The notes under the pieces: generated by a model
Databases searched by the model: none
Told to the model about the DNA's origin: nothing
The model's input: the letters and a program-made list of their open reading frames with translations, nothing else
NCBI RefSeq assembly: GCF_000813425.1
Contig: NZ_JWIB01000032.1
Span: 62,001 to 126,000, forward strand
From: Sporosarcina sp. ZBG7A
GTDB taxonomy: Bacteria > Bacillota > Bacilli > Bacillales_A > Planococcaceae
Direction: 5' to 3'
DNA: 64,000 nt
Part shown: positions 16,492-25,431 of the stretch, piece after piece
Position numbering within the stretch: the first letter of the stretch is position 1
How the letters are laid out: every line of letters starts with the position of its first letter
Position numbers and translations under genes: made by a program

Positions 16492-16785
16492 ATGGCTAGC
16501 TTGTTCATTACTATCAGTATCTTTGTTGTTATGTTGTTTGGTTTTAATAGGCTCATGGGGTATCGAAAAGGCAATATTACATTGGAGTTGGATGGCAGGT
16601 ACGCAAGTCTTACCGATCAAGCCAATGCAGTCACCGAAGAGCTCAGAAAACAAGGTAAAAGCGCTGAGTACAACGGAGATGGTCATTACGTGGTTGATGG
16701 ACTATCTTATGTTGTTCTCAAAAGAAATGTTGGTATGGGCGGAGTTCCTTTGGAGCGTACTGTACTTGTACCGGATAAGAAGTGA
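16492..16785 (+). CDS. Small membrane-anchored hypothetical protein (97 aa)
   Basis: A 97-residue protein with one N-terminal hydrophobic segment (about residues 3-20) and a soluble domain. The soluble part alternates strands and one helix (TDQANAVTEELRKQGKSAE), a layout found in many small one-TM proteins of Bacillales. ATG 16492 follows AGGAGGAG. No function can be given. It is monocistronic between a gap and a strong terminator. Confidence 0.65.
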   Translation: MASLFITISIFVVMLFGFNRLMGYRKGNITLELDGRYASLTDQANAVTEELRKQGKSAEYNGDGHYVVDGLSYVVLKRNVGMGGVPLERTVLVPDKK

Positions 16786-16812
16786 AAACTTCCCTTCGAA
16801 CAAAACGTAAAA

Positions 16813-16864
16813 ATACCAGTATACTTTTGAATTCTACATTCAATCGTATACTGGTATTTTTTCA
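16813..16864. terminator. Bidirectional terminator
   Basis: ATACCAGTATAC and GTATACTGGTAT form a perfect 12-base-pair stem, with T-runs on both strands. It separates the 97-aa gene from the converging nitroreductase gene. Confidence 0.85.
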
Positions 16865-16942
16865 TTAGCATGCTATTCGTTAAGACGTACAATATGCATA
16901 GCACTCACCGATTTCGTGAATACCCGGCTCTTATTAAATTGG

Positions 16943-17560
16943 TTATATGAACTTTACTTTGTCTTCAATTGCAATTCGAGTTGTTGAATACGCAGGCGCA
17001 TTTTCTTTCCCGAGTGTAATTAACACGATTGGAAAATAACGCTCAGATATATTAAAGCGCTGGGCAAACTTCACTTTGTCGAAGCCACCCATAGGTCCTG
17101 TTGCATAGCCACGCTCTTTCGCAATGAGCATGAACTGCATTGCAGCGAGACCAGAATCGAACGTAGCCATATTCTTACGTGATTCTTCAGGGGCATGTGG
17201 ATACGCTTTGTGGGCATTGCCTACGAGCACTGCTTTGCTTGCTTCGTCCACAAAACCGGCTTCGGACATGCTGTCATAAACTGGATCGATGTTTTTGTAA
17301 AACTCTTTATCTCCCAGTACAGCGATGACTGCAGAAGCAGTTTCAATCTGCTCCTGGTTATACGCAATTTTTCTCAAATCTTTGCGTTCTTCAGCATCTA
17401 GGAAGACAAGAAACTCCCATGGTTGCAGATTGCTAGTTGAAGGTGCAAGTGTTGCCTGCTCTAGCATCTCCAAAATCTCATTTTTCTCGATAGTAAAGTC
17501 CGGATCGTATTTTCTCACCGAACGACGTTCTTTAATTAGGGTAGAAATCGTTTCAGACAA
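16943..17560 (-). CDS. Nitroreductase-family FMN oxidoreductase
   Basis: A 205-residue flavoprotein of the NfsB/YodC/YdgI group, which reduces nitro-aromatics or quinones with NAD(P)H and FMN. The FMN-binding ERRSVRKYDP lies near residues 11-20, APSTSNLQPWEF at about 38-49 is the second FMN contact, and GYATGPMGGFD near 151-161 is the third. ATG 17560 follows an AGGAGG site. The nearest genes on the same strand are two unknown paralogues 94 bases upstream. Role in electrophile defence would fit other genes in this window (mhqO, mhqD) but is inferred. Confidence 0.85.
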   Translation of the reverse strand: MSETISTLIKERRSVRKYDPDFTIEKNEILEMLEQATLAPSTSNLQPWEFLVFLDAEERKDLRKIAYNQEQIETASAVIAVLGDKEFYKNIDPVYDSMSEAGFVDEASKAVLVGNAHKAYPHAPEESRKNMATFDSGLAAMQFMLIAKERGYATGPMGGFDKVKFAQRFNISERYFPIVLITLGKENAPAYSTTRIAIEDKVKFI

Positions 17561-17653
17561 GTAAATTCCTCCTGTTGGTTAAAAGAACCATTAATTCTTA
17601 CAACAGTAGCATACTTATAGTAAGCTAAATCATCAAGTATTGTTGAGTTACGG

Positions 17654-18022
17654 TTAGGTCTCTTCGGTGCTAGTAATAATATGCATACTTTCTAACAATG
17701 CCCGCGCGTCCTGATTCAAATAAGTAAGTGTATCTTCCCTGCTCACTAGTCCCGCATGATCCTTTACCATTAATTTAAATGACCGGATATTAAAATGAAC
17801 AGCATAATCATTAATGGCATGAATTACTTTAATCTCTGATTGGGTCAACCGTCTTCCATCTGAATTCAAAACAAACTCAAATAGATCTTGCGCATTCCGC
17901 TGGAGATGATGCTTATGTGTTTTCACAAGATCTATATTATCCTCCATATACTTTCTCGCGGTTATAAAGTCTAATTCATCCACACATTCATTGATCACTT
18001 TAAACAACTCATTAGAATTCAT
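17654..18022 (-). CDS. Unknown helical protein, paralogue A
   Basis: A 122-residue all-helical, charged protein. It is clearly homologous over its whole length to the 120-residue product of 18284-18646: both have a CV-ELDF-ARKYMEDN/EEN segment near the start, H-KH-LQ-NAQ-LFEFV in the middle and TL-YLN-DA-ALLESM at the end. No catalytic motif, signal or membrane segment is visible. The pair arose by tandem duplication. Family and function unknown to me. Confidence 0.65.
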   Translation of the reverse strand: MNSNELFKVINECVDELDFITARKYMEDNIDLVKTHKHHLQRNAQDLFEFVLNSDGRRLTQSEIKVIHAINDYAVHFNIRSFKLMVKDHAGLVSREDTLTYLNQDARALLESMHIITSTEET

Positions 18023-18283
18023 ACGACCACCCCTTTACTTTACCATCCCTTACCAATATACCATTTCATTACTGCACTTCCACTTTAGCAAACATTCTTT
18101 GAACATAAGGTGAATGATAAATGTGCTATACAGCGTTACATCTCCTATGTGTAAAACTCCTCAAAAAGAAAAACCCTTTGAATTGTAGATACTTTAAGTG
18201 TATCACTTCGAAAGTGTTTTTAGATTTCAAATTAAGTTTTTCTCACCTATTGAGATAGGCTACTTGTTACAAATCACACGCGC

Positions 18284-18646
18284 TTAAACAATGAGAGCGT
18301 TCATGCTTTCCAACAATGCTTTCGCATCTTCATTCAAATAAGCGAGTGTGTCTTTTTTACTAAGTAACGCTCCTCTTTCTTTTACCAATAGCTTAAATCC
18401 CCTGATGTTAAAATTGGCGGCATAATCATTGATCGCCTGAATAATATTCAGTTCTTTTCTGTTCAGCATCTCGCTGTTCAAATCTCGGTTTGCAACAAAT
18501 TCAAACAGTTCTTGCGCATTGTGCTGCAACCGATGTTTATGTCTGTTCAACACTTCAATATTTTCTTCCATGTATTTCCTTGCAGAAACAAAATCCAATT
18601 CGTTAACGCACTTGTTGATGGTCGTAAACAGTTCCCTTTCGCTCAT
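18284..18646 (-). CDS. Unknown helical protein, paralogue B
   Basis: A 120-residue protein starting at ATG 18646 (MSERELF), which has AAGGAGTGG upstream; an upstream extension to 18676 lacks a site. It is the tandem paralogue of the 122-aa protein at 17654-18022, with roughly half the residues identical by eye, including RKYMEEN, HRLQHNAQELFEFV and AKALLESM. A 261-base gap lies between the copies, so each probably has its own promoter. Function unknown. Confidence 0.65.
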   Translation of the reverse strand: MSERELFTTINKCVNELDFVSARKYMEENIEVLNRHKHRLQHNAQELFEFVANRDLNSEMLNRKELNIIQAINDYAANFNIRGFKLLVKERGALLSKKDTLAYLNEDAKALLESMNALIV

Positions 18647-18806
18647 TCCAACCACTCCTTTTATACTAATTATCACTCTACCACCAAGAGGTCTAAAGTT
18701 CTATTAGAGAACAATTAGAAATTGATGAGAGTTTGTATTTAACGGGTATGTCCAGGTCTATTTTTTGCTATAGAGAGAAGGAATGGGTTGTTGGGGAACC
18801 TAGAAA

Positions 18807-18846
18807 ACGAGGGGAGAAGCCTATACCTCCAGGCTTCTCCCCTCGT
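18807..18846. terminator. Strong terminator hairpin
   Basis: A perfect 16-base-pair stem (ACGAGGGGAGAAGCCT with its complement) around an 8-base loop, followed by TTTTC on the minus strand, 30 bases beyond the GMC oxidoreductase stop. Confidence 0.85.
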
Positions 18847-18876
18847 ATGTGATAAATCAGTAAGTTACTAGGATTA

Positions 18877-20631
18877 TTATGCATTTTCCTTCAGTTCCAC
18901 TTGTGTAAGTAGCCCACCTTGTTTGAGATACTTATTCATCCCTTCAGCAGCACGATAGGCAAATGCTCCAATCGTTCCTGTCGGGTTGTAATTACTATTA
19001 TGAGGGAATGAGGAACCCCCCACTACGAAGAGATTTTCCATCTCCCACATTTGGGAATACGTATTCACCGCAGAGTTTTTGGGACTTTCCCCCATAATCG
19101 CTCCACCGAAGAAGTGGTCTGTGTAAAATTTATGGTCAAATTCCACATCATCTTCCACAACATCGACATTCATCGTATCTGCGCCCATCTCTTTCATGAT
19201 TTCTGCGCAACGAGCGACTCCTGCCTTTGCACGTTCGCGATCTTGTTCTGAATACTTTACGGTAACCCGTAAGAGAGGGTTCCCCAAAGAATCTTTGTAC
19301 GTTGGATCTAAGTCCATATACGTGTCTTTGTTTGGTAGAAAACCACTCTGAGCTGTGACGAATAAATTACGATTTGCATATTTCAATGATTGCTTTTTAA
19401 ACTCTTTTCCCCAAGCTGGCGTTCCTTCTGGTACTTGGTTATTCGCAATCGGGCGTGTTCCTAATTGACCATAGTGAACCTCATACCCGTGTAGAAATTT
19501 AAGATCGGAATGATCTTCGTTATCTCCGCTAAAGTCGTCAATCGTCGCCCCTAATGCACCTGTCCCCATGAAATTGTTGAACTTCTTATCCTCAAAGAAA
19601 CCACGCGCCCCAATATAAGTGGACAAATTATTGAAGTGGCCAGTGAAGTTTTTACCGATGATCCCTTGTCCTGTTTTCGGATTATAAGGAGTTCCGATTT
19701 TAGAGACGAGCAACAGTTTCGTATTTGTAAATACAAATCCTGCAAGGACAACAATGTCTGCTGGCTGTTCAAATTCCTCCCCTGTCATCGTATCTGTATA
19801 GACTAACCCTGTCGCGCGCTTTCCGTCATGACTTACCCGTGTTACATTGGAGCCATTTCTCAGTTCCAAGTTACCTGTTTTCCTTGCAGTTGCAAGAACG
19901 GTACCAATCGGATCGGCTTTCGCTCCAAAGTCACATCCATACTCTTCACAAAACGCGCAATACACACATCCATTTAACTTTTCTCCATCTGGGTTTACAT
20001 AGGCTTGGGAGAGATTTGCAGAAGGCATATGGTATGGATGATAGCCTAAGTCAGTAGTCGCTTTCTTAAACAAGCGAATCGTTGGTGTTTCTTTTAGTGG
20101 TGGATTGGGGTACTTATCAGACCGAGGGGGGCCAATCGGGTTTTCTTCCCCTGAAATACCAGCTGTCTTTTCATATTTATCGTAGTAAGGTTCTAACTCA
20201 TCATAGGTAATGCCCCAGTCTTGCATCGTGGACTCTTTAGGTATTTTTTCTTCACCGTATCGTTCCACAGTTTTACTGTAAATCTCAAAATCATATGGTA
20301 ACCATCGAAATGACATCCCATTCCAATGGACTCCAGCTCCTCCCGTATTATTTCCTAATCTTGCTTTTGAATTACTTCTAACTGGAAGTGCTTTCTTATC
20401 TAGGGAATTCCTCGATGTGATCGTTTCTTTATTAAGATCTTGCATTAAATCATATCGTTTTGAATAACGTAGCTCGTCTTTTGTCCCCATAAAATCTTCG
20501 TGCTTTTTATCCCGACCTCGCTCGAGTATTACTACCTTATGTCCCGCTTTAGTAAGTTCAGCCGCAGCAATCCCTCCTGCCCAGCCGGATCCAACAATTA
20601 CAGCATCTACTTTAGGTAACTTTTTGACCAT
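18877..20631 (-). CDS. GMC-family FAD oxidoreductase (gluconate dehydrogenase large-subunit type)
   Basis: A 584-residue flavoprotein. GSGWAGG at residues 14-20 binds FAD, ERGRD ends the second strand near 38-42, and the conserved C-terminal region has PHNSNYNPTGTIGA with the catalytic-type His/Asn. A four-cysteine set C-x2-C-x2-C-x4-C lies near residues 222-233; in related FAD-dependent sugar dehydrogenases cysteines in this region hold an iron-sulphur cluster. There is no export signal on this chain, but the preceding gene encodes a small subunit with a Tat signal, 27 bases away, so the folded complex is probably carried out by hitch-hiking. The substrate (polyol, sugar acid) is not predictable; no cytochrome subunit is nearby. 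Confidence 0.85.
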   Translation of the reverse strand: MVKKLPKVDAVIVGSGWAGGIAAAELTKAGHKVVILERGRDKKHEDFMGTKDELRYSKRYDLMQDLNKETITSRNSLDKKALPVRSNSKARLGNNTGGAGVHWNGMSFRWLPYDFEIYSKTVERYGEEKIPKESTMQDWGITYDELEPYYDKYEKTAGISGEENPIGPPRSDKYPNPPLKETPTIRLFKKATTDLGYHPYHMPSANLSQAYVNPDGEKLNGCVYCAFCEEYGCDFGAKADPIGTVLATARKTGNLELRNGSNVTRVSHDGKRATGLVYTDTMTGEEFEQPADIVVLAGFVFTNTKLLLVSKIGTPYNPKTGQGIIGKNFTGHFNNLSTYIGARGFFEDKKFNNFMGTGALGATIDDFSGDNEDHSDLKFLHGYEVHYGQLGTRPIANNQVPEGTPAWGKEFKKQSLKYANRNLFVTAQSGFLPNKDTYMDLDPTYKDSLGNPLLRVTVKYSEQDRERAKAGVARCAEIMKEMGADTMNVDVVEDDVEFDHKFYTDHFFGGAIMGESPKNSAVNTYSQMWEMENLFVVGGSSFPHNSNYNPTGTIGAFAYRAAEGMNKYLKQGGLLTQVELKENA

Positions 20632-20658
20632 TTTTGCTTCCTCTTCTCAATTTATGAT

Positions 20659-21462
20659 TTAGTGTCCTTGATAGTCCCGTAAACTAATTGGTTGCAGTTT
20701 TATAAATTCGTCTTGGTCTATGTAGCCAGCGTATGAGGTTTGTGCTCCAGGAAACTCTTTCATTTTCCAGCCTTCCATATTGCGGTTTCCTCCATATAAT
20801 GGATCGGAGTATGCGCCTTCTAATGTAGATTGAATTAGCAGAGCGAAGAATTCAGAAGCAGCGAGTCCGTTCATTTTCACTTTATCATCGTCGAAGTCCT
20901 GCAAAATCTGAATTTGCTGGTCTTCTTCTGCCTTATCAAAAGTAGTGCTAAATCGTTTTTGACTTTCTTCGTCCAACTTCCTTAATCCGTGAATGAATAT
21001 GTCGCCACGATCCAAAATGGATTGTTCGCCTGCAGGACCCGCAGATTGATCACTCTCATCTAAAACAGCTGTATACGGACCATGTCTGTAGTCTCTTCCA
21101 TTGATGCCCCAACGGCCAGCCAATTGCTTATCAATATAGTAAGGAACGCCTAATTTAATTGCCCCTGGACCATGCTCGTCCTCGGGATAGATTTGTTCCG
21201 TTGCAGCCATCAGTACTAAGAAGTCTTGATGTCGGGTGAAAAATTGCATGGCTTCTTGTACATCTATCAAAGCATCCTTATGCTCTTCAACCTTTTGTTC
21301 TTTCTTCGAATCGAAACTATTCGTTAGCAAGCCACCGAATAATGAACCACCAACCAGTCCACCTGCTACTAAACCTGAATTCTTCAGGAATTTCCGGCGA
21401 CTCATATCTTGCTGTTTTTGTTGCTCTCCACTCGCGCTATCTTTTGGATTATTATCTGACAT
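20659..21462 (-). CDS. Gluconate 2-dehydrogenase subunit 3-type protein with Tat signal
   Basis: A 267-residue partner of the GMC oxidoreductase. Residues 21-27 read SRRKFLK, a twin-arginine motif, followed by a Gly-rich hydrophobic segment (LVAGGLVGGSLFGGLL), so it is a Tat substrate. The middle (YPEDEHGPGAIKLGVPYYID) is typical of the gluconate_2-dh3 family, which is needed to mature and export the large subunit. ATG 21462 follows GGGGAGG. The tatA-tatC pair at 60931-61985 in this window could export it. Confidence 0.85.
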   Translation of the reverse strand: MSDNNPKDSASGEQQKQQDMSRRKFLKNSGLVAGGLVGGSLFGGLLTNSFDSKKEQKVEEHKDALIDVQEAMQFFTRHQDFLVLMAATEQIYPEDEHGPGAIKLGVPYYIDKQLAGRWGINGRDYRHGPYTAVLDESDQSAGPAGEQSILDRGDIFIHGLRKLDEESQKRFSTTFDKAEEDQQIQILQDFDDDKVKMNGLAASEFFALLIQSTLEGAYSDPLYGGNRNMEGWKMKEFPGAQTSYAGYIDQDEFIKLQPISLRDYQGH

Positions 21463-21733
21463 GTTAAAACCTCCCCAACCTTATATTTTTCCGTATTTGT
21501 GAAAAATTAAACTGTAATATAATTCCCAAAACCTTCACATCACAAGTATGAATCCATAAAATATAGTGAATTATGTTTTCAAATTGAGTATTGACGATTC
21601 AATACAAAACTAGTCATGCATTTTCAGGCGTTCGTCACATTCTTTGAACTTCATGGATATCTCTCGCTGAATAAGGGTATTTCAGAGGTATACATAGTTC
21701 TTGAGGATTCGCACTGCAGAAAGGGGGAGCTAA

Positions 21734-22402
21734 ATGGATAGAGATCAGTTGCATACCAAACGGATAACAAGTTTACTAACAATCTGTGCTGCTTTTTTGA
21801 TGGGGTTTATCGATGCCTATACATTCATGGAGTTGGACCATGTTTTCGTGAGTGCCCAGACTGGAAACATGGTGACGTTTGGTGTCAAATTATTCACAGG
21901 TCATCCCTATGATGCCTTAGCAAACATGATTGCTTTCTTCGGATTCATGTGTGGTGCATTTTTAGGTGAAGTTCTTTTGGCTCGCTTGAGGCTTCCTGGC
22001 TTGAGGAGATATCGTCTGTTCCTGTATGTCCAGGCAATCCTTTTACTGGTGTTGGCACTGTTTCAAACAAGTCTCGAGTTGTCTGTAATGGTTTTTGTAT
22101 TGGGATTACTTTCCGGCTATGCATTGACGACGTTCAGAAAAATCGGATCGACTTCCGTCAATAACGGCATCATGACTGGGAATGCGAGGAATATGATGAA
22201 CAGCTTGTATCTGATTCTCTTCGAAAAGGATGAACAGGCAAAAAAAGATATGCTTCATCTTTTCATTGGCATCATTACATTTGTTGCTGGAGTTGGTGCT
22301 AGTGCATTTGTCAGCGGATGGGATCCGATGGCTATATTATGGATTGCCTTCGGGATTGTCTGCTTTTCAATCGTTGCACTATTTTTCTATAAGTGGACGT
22401 AA
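21734..22402 (+). CDS. YoaK/DUF1275 family membrane protein
   Basis: A 222-residue membrane protein of the DUF1275 (YoaK) family with about six hydrophobic segments. Family marks are GFIDAYTF near residues 23-30 and SAQTGNMV near 40-47, followed by a mid-chain FRKIGSTSVNNGIMTGN repeat-like segment. The function of the family is unknown; transport has been suggested. ATG 21734 follows AAAGGGGGAG. It is followed by the aldolase gene after about 150 bases containing two hairpins. Confidence 0.8.
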   Translation: MDRDQLHTKRITSLLTICAAFLMGFIDAYTFMELDHVFVSAQTGNMVTFGVKLFTGHPYDALANMIAFFGFMCGAFLGEVLLARLRLPGLRRYRLFLYVQAILLLVLALFQTSLELSVMVFVLGLLSGYALTTFRKIGSTSVNNGIMTGNARNMMNSLYLILFEKDEQAKKDMLHLFIGIITFVAGVGASAFVSGWDPMAILWIAFGIVCFSIVALFFYKWT

Positions 22403-22410
22403 GAGGTAGT

Positions 22411-22451
22411 TAGAGCCATTCCTAATCTGGATGATGGCGTAATAGGCTCTA
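22411..22451 (+). terminator. Possible terminator after the YoaK-like gene
   Basis: TAGAGCC-ATT pairs with AAT-GGCTCTA across a loop of about 20 bases. The T-run is poor, so termination is uncertain. Confidence 0.35.
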
Positions 22452-22475
22452 TTCATGTTAGAGTGATAGACATTC

Positions 22476-22495
22476 AGACTGACCTTTGTCAGTCT
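22476..22495 (+). promoter_or_regulatory. Perfect hairpin in the aldolase leader
   Basis: AGACTGAC and GTCAGTCT close a CTTT tetraloop, 55 bases before the aldolase start. A T-run follows only after 12 bases, so it may be a leader hairpin or a weak terminator rather than a strong one. Confidence 0.45.
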
Positions 22496-22549
22496 CCATC
22501 TTTATGATTTTTTCAGGAAGTTACACACTAGAAATGAGGAGTGAGTGGA

Positions 22550-23434
22550 ATGAATGAAAAACAATTTGACAAGGTGAAAAACGGAAAAGGGTTCATCGCA
22601 GCGCTTGACCAAAGTGGCGGCAGTACCCCTAAGGCACTTGCAGCATACGGTGTGAACGAAGACGCGTATACAAACGAAGATGAGATGTTTACGTTGGTGC
22701 ATGATATGAGGACAAGAATCATCACCTCTCCTGCATTTGATGCGCAGCATATTCTAGGTGCGATTCTTTTCGAACAAACGATGGATCGTGAAATTGACGG
22801 TATGTACACTGCTGATTACTTAGCTGAAAAGAAAGGGATTGCTCCATTCCTTAAAATCGATAAAGGTCTTGCTGAAGAAGCAAACGGCGTCCAACTCATG
22901 AAACCAATTACAGATTTGGATGAAACCTTGAAACGCGCAAACGAACGTCATATCTTTGGAACAAAAATGCGTTCTGTCATTAAAGAAGCAAATGAAGAAG
23001 GTATCAAGGCAGTCGTCGATCAACAATTTGAAGTCGGTAAGCAAATTATCGCTGCGGGGCTCGTTCCAATTATCGAGCCTGAAGTGGATATTAACAGCGC
23101 AAACAAACCGGCTTGTGAGACATTATTGAAAACTGAACTTCTTAACCACTTGGACCAGTTGAAAGATGATGAAAATGTCATGTTGAAACTGACAATCCCT
23201 ACTGAAGCAAACTTATACAAGGAGCTTATTCAACATCCTAGCGTGGTACGAGTTGTCGCACTTTCTGGTGGATATCCAACAGATATCGCCAATGAAAAGC
23301 TTAAAGAGAATGAAGGAGTGATTGCCAGCTTCTCTAGAGCTCTTAGCCAGGACTTGAATGCTAACCAATCAGACGGTGAGTTCAACAGCGCTCTTGGAAA
23401 AGCTGTTAAATCGATTTACGAAGCGTCCATTTAA
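22550..23434 (+). CDS. fda: Fructose-bisphosphate aldolase, class I
   Basis: A 294-residue bacterial class I aldolase (FdaB type of staphylococci), which cleaves fructose 1,6-bisphosphate through a Schiff base. Diagnostic stretches are [16 protein letters not shown] near residues 14-29, the E-P-E-V-D strand near 175, [13 protein letters not shown] around 205-217 with the Lys expected to form the Schiff base, and VVALSGGY near 235. No metal-binding histidines of class II are present. ATG 22550 lies eight bases after AGGAG; GTG 22541 is less likely. A strong terminator follows. Confidence 0.9.
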   Translation: MNEKQFDKVKNGKGFIAALDQSGGSTPKALAAYGVNEDAYTNEDEMFTLVHDMRTRIITSPAFDAQHILGAILFEQTMDREIDGMYTADYLAEKKGIAPFLKIDKGLAEEANGVQLMKPITDLDETLKRANERHIFGTKMRSVIKEANEEGIKAVVDQQFEVGKQIIAAGLVPIIEPEVDINSANKPACETLLKTELLNHLDQLKDDENVMLKLTIPTEANLYKELIQHPSVVRVVALSGGYPTDIANEKLKENEGVIASFSRALSQDLNANQSDGEFNSALGKAVKSIYEASI

Positions 23435-23438
23435 GCGA

Positions 23439-23487
23439 AAAGCCTGTGCCAAAACCAATTCAGTTGGTTTTAGACACAGGCTTTTTT
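23439..23487. terminator. Bidirectional terminator
   Basis: AAGCCTGTG-CAAAACCAA pairs with TTGGTTTT-GACACAGGCTT, followed by six T residues on plus and preceded by A residues. It closes both the aldolase gene and the converging FAD monooxygenase gene. Confidence 0.85.
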
Positions 23488-23526
23488 ATTTACTGTTTAC
23501 TCTTGAAGAAGTAATTTTCGAGCTTA

Positions 23527-24636
23527 TTAACGTCCCAGTCCAAATGAGCGATTATAGGTTTGCCCGGATTGCACCATTTTTCGGACCTTTTGTAAACGGA
23601 GCGATTCATAGTTTTTCAAAGCTTTTATGGCTGCGGTTCCTTCGATTCCCTTTGACACACACTTCCCCAAATCCACCGCGTCTTGCAAAGATGCGTTAAA
23701 TCCGCTTGCCGTAATGGGTGCTGGAACGTGTGCAGCATCTCCTATCAATGCAATACGACCATGGACTAGCTGAGTGGGAACGTATTCTTTAATAGGGGTC
23801 CCTGTAAGATTTCGATGTTGAAGTGCGTGCAACATCCCGGATTTCCATGGCTCGTCCCATCTTACAGATACTAATGTAGCGAGTTCATCGATTGTCTCTT
23901 GAGGTATATCAGGTCCTTTGAGTGAATGCTTCACGACATTTCCTTCCACACATCCGAGATGGCGCAACAATTCATTTCTTGAGTTATCGTACCACGTGCA
24001 GCCAATTCGACGATTCCCAGATTCGCCCCCAGATTCAATGATTGATCCAAACAAAAAGCCATTTAAACTTTCGAGCATAGTTACTTCGGGATGGTGGTAA
24101 CCTGGGCACATATGTGGTGGCAACTCTTCTTCTTTCGTAGAGGCAATCCACACCATATATCCCGCAAACGTTGCCTCGGGATTATCTGGAGCTACGTGTC
24201 TCCGTACTAAACTATGATGCCCATCCGCGCCAATCAAAAGGTCGCCGTGAATTGTCTCTCCCGCGTCCGTCATAACAAACGCGGAAGTATTATCTTGGTC
24301 TACAAATTCAACACGCGTATCGTAACGTAATTCAATCCTTGAATCCTCTTCAGCTTCTTTCCGTAAACGAGACTCTATCGAGGACCATAGCTGAATGGAT
24401 CGTTTCCCACCGGAAGCTAAATTTCGTAACAAACGCTCCGTCCCTGTCGCATTAAATCTTGCGGCATCAACTTGAAGACCAGCCCCGGATCGATGTCCTG
24501 ATCCAACTTTCTCGAGAAGAGTCACTTGTACACCTTCTCTAGCAAGCGCAATTCCAGTCATTAGCCCTGAAAGTGACGCCCCAACAACGATGGCAGAGCC
24601 GTTGGTAGCACCTTTTTTTGAATTTATTGGATTCAC
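23527..24636 (-). CDS. FAD-dependent monooxygenase (aromatic hydroxylase type)
   Basis: A 369-residue single-component flavoprotein of the para-hydroxybenzoate/salicylate hydroxylase group. The FAD Rossmann turn is VVGASLSG near residues 17-24, the DG motif GADGHHSLVRR lies around 136-146, and GDAAHVPAP near 298-306 is the second FAD contact. Such enzymes hydroxylate aromatic rings with NAD(P)H and oxygen; the substrate here is unknown. The start is GTG 24636 behind a GGGGGGG tract. It is monocistronic. Confidence 0.8.
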   Translation of the reverse strand: MNPINSKKGATNGSAIVVGASLSGLMTGIALAREGVQVTLLEKVGSGHRSGAGLQVDAARFNATGTERLLRNLASGGKRSIQLWSSIESRLRKEAEEDSRIELRYDTRVEFVDQDNTSAFVMTDAGETIHGDLLIGADGHHSLVRRHVAPDNPEATFAGYMVWIASTKEEELPPHMCPGYHHPEVTMLESLNGFLFGSIIESGGESGNRRIGCTWYDNSRNELLRHLGCVEGNVVKHSLKGPDIPQETIDELATLVSVRWDEPWKSGMLHALQHRNLTGTPIKEYVPTQLVHGRIALIGDAAHVPAPITASGFNASLQDAVDLGKCVSKGIEGTAAIKALKNYESLRLQKVRKMVQSGQTYNRSFGLGR

Positions 24637-24787
24637 CGCAATCCCCCCCAGTTTTTAACCATCACAAATGTGACTCTCGTGTTTTTCACTTCAACCATTT
24701 ATTTCGGAATTAGTTAAACCTTATAATAATTTAACAAACAGATAAGGAAAAACCAGAAGAATGCTCACTGGAATAATTGTAAAAGCA

Positions 24788-24830
24788 AAAAGACCCGAAT
24801 CTGCTGAGTTCAGCAAAAACCGAATCTTTA
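24788..24830. terminator. Probable terminator of the UspA-like gene
   Basis: Outer arms AAAGA and TCTTT and an inner GCTGA-TCAGC helix form an interrupted hairpin, followed by TTTTTGC on the minus strand, 37 bases beyond the stop. Confidence 0.45.
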
Positions 24831-24866
24831 AGATGAATATACTCGATACACGACTTAGTACTATTT

Positions 24867-25280
24867 CTATTTAACAAGCGTCACAGGACAACTCATACGC
24901 TTTACCACTTTCTCACTGACACTCCCAAATATAAGTCCTTTAAAAGCATTCAGCCCTCGACTACCGAGTATTAGCTGATCAACTTCACTAGCATTCACAT
25001 ACTTGATAATCGTTGGACCCGTCTGCCCTTTCAGCAACGTGACTTTCGGTTCTACCCCGGCCTCACGAGCCATTTTAATAACAGGTTGGACGTTTTTCTT
25101 CTGATACGCAGCGAGATTTTTAGGGCTTTCTGTCAGAAGTCGTTCGTCTTCCACCTTATTAAAATCGGTCACAAAAATGATCTCCAAGTGCGTCTCTGGT
25201 AAAAACTGAACAAGCATTAGCGCATGTTGTGCCGCACGTAATGCACTCTCTGAACCATCCACAGCCACCGCAATATTCAT
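24867..25280 (-). CDS. Universal stress protein, UspA family
   Basis: A 137-residue single UspA domain. AVDGSESALRA near residues 5-15 and the C-terminal nucleotide signature G-S-R-G-L-x8-FGSVSEKV (about 106-122) with CPVTLVK at the end mark it as an ATP-binding type (G-2x-G-9x-G-S). Such proteins help survival in starvation or stress; exact role unknown. A sigma-B-like sequence lies about 50-75 bases upstream. Transcribed alone. Confidence 0.9.
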   Translation of the reverse strand: MNIAVAVDGSESALRAAQHALMLVQFLPETHLEIIFVTDFNKVEDERLLTESPKNLAAYQKKNVQPVIKMAREAGVEPKVTLLKGQTGPTIIKYVNASEVDQLILGSRGLNAFKGLIFGSVSEKVVKRMSCPVTLVK

Positions 25281-25327
25281 AATCGCCCTCCTTAGATTTG
25301 CTCGCCAGTCAAAGAGTCATGTAAGTA

Positions 25328-25355
25328 ATACCACCGATTTTACCAGACCTCAAAC
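25328..25355 (-). promoter_or_regulatory. Weak sigma-B-like promoter before the UspA-like gene
   Basis: On the minus strand GTTTGA, 16 bases, TGGTAT. Five of six -10 positions fit sigma-B; the spacer is slightly long. Confidence 0.25.
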
Positions 25356-25431
25356 AGAAATCAATGAAAGCGCAAAAAGATTTTTGAGTTGCACTCGTTT
25401 TTTTCCTCAGTTGTATGAAAGTAAGGGAATC

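Noticed and set aside
22541-22549. GTG start for the aldolase
   Set aside because: It overlaps the AGGAG ribosome site that properly serves ATG 22550.
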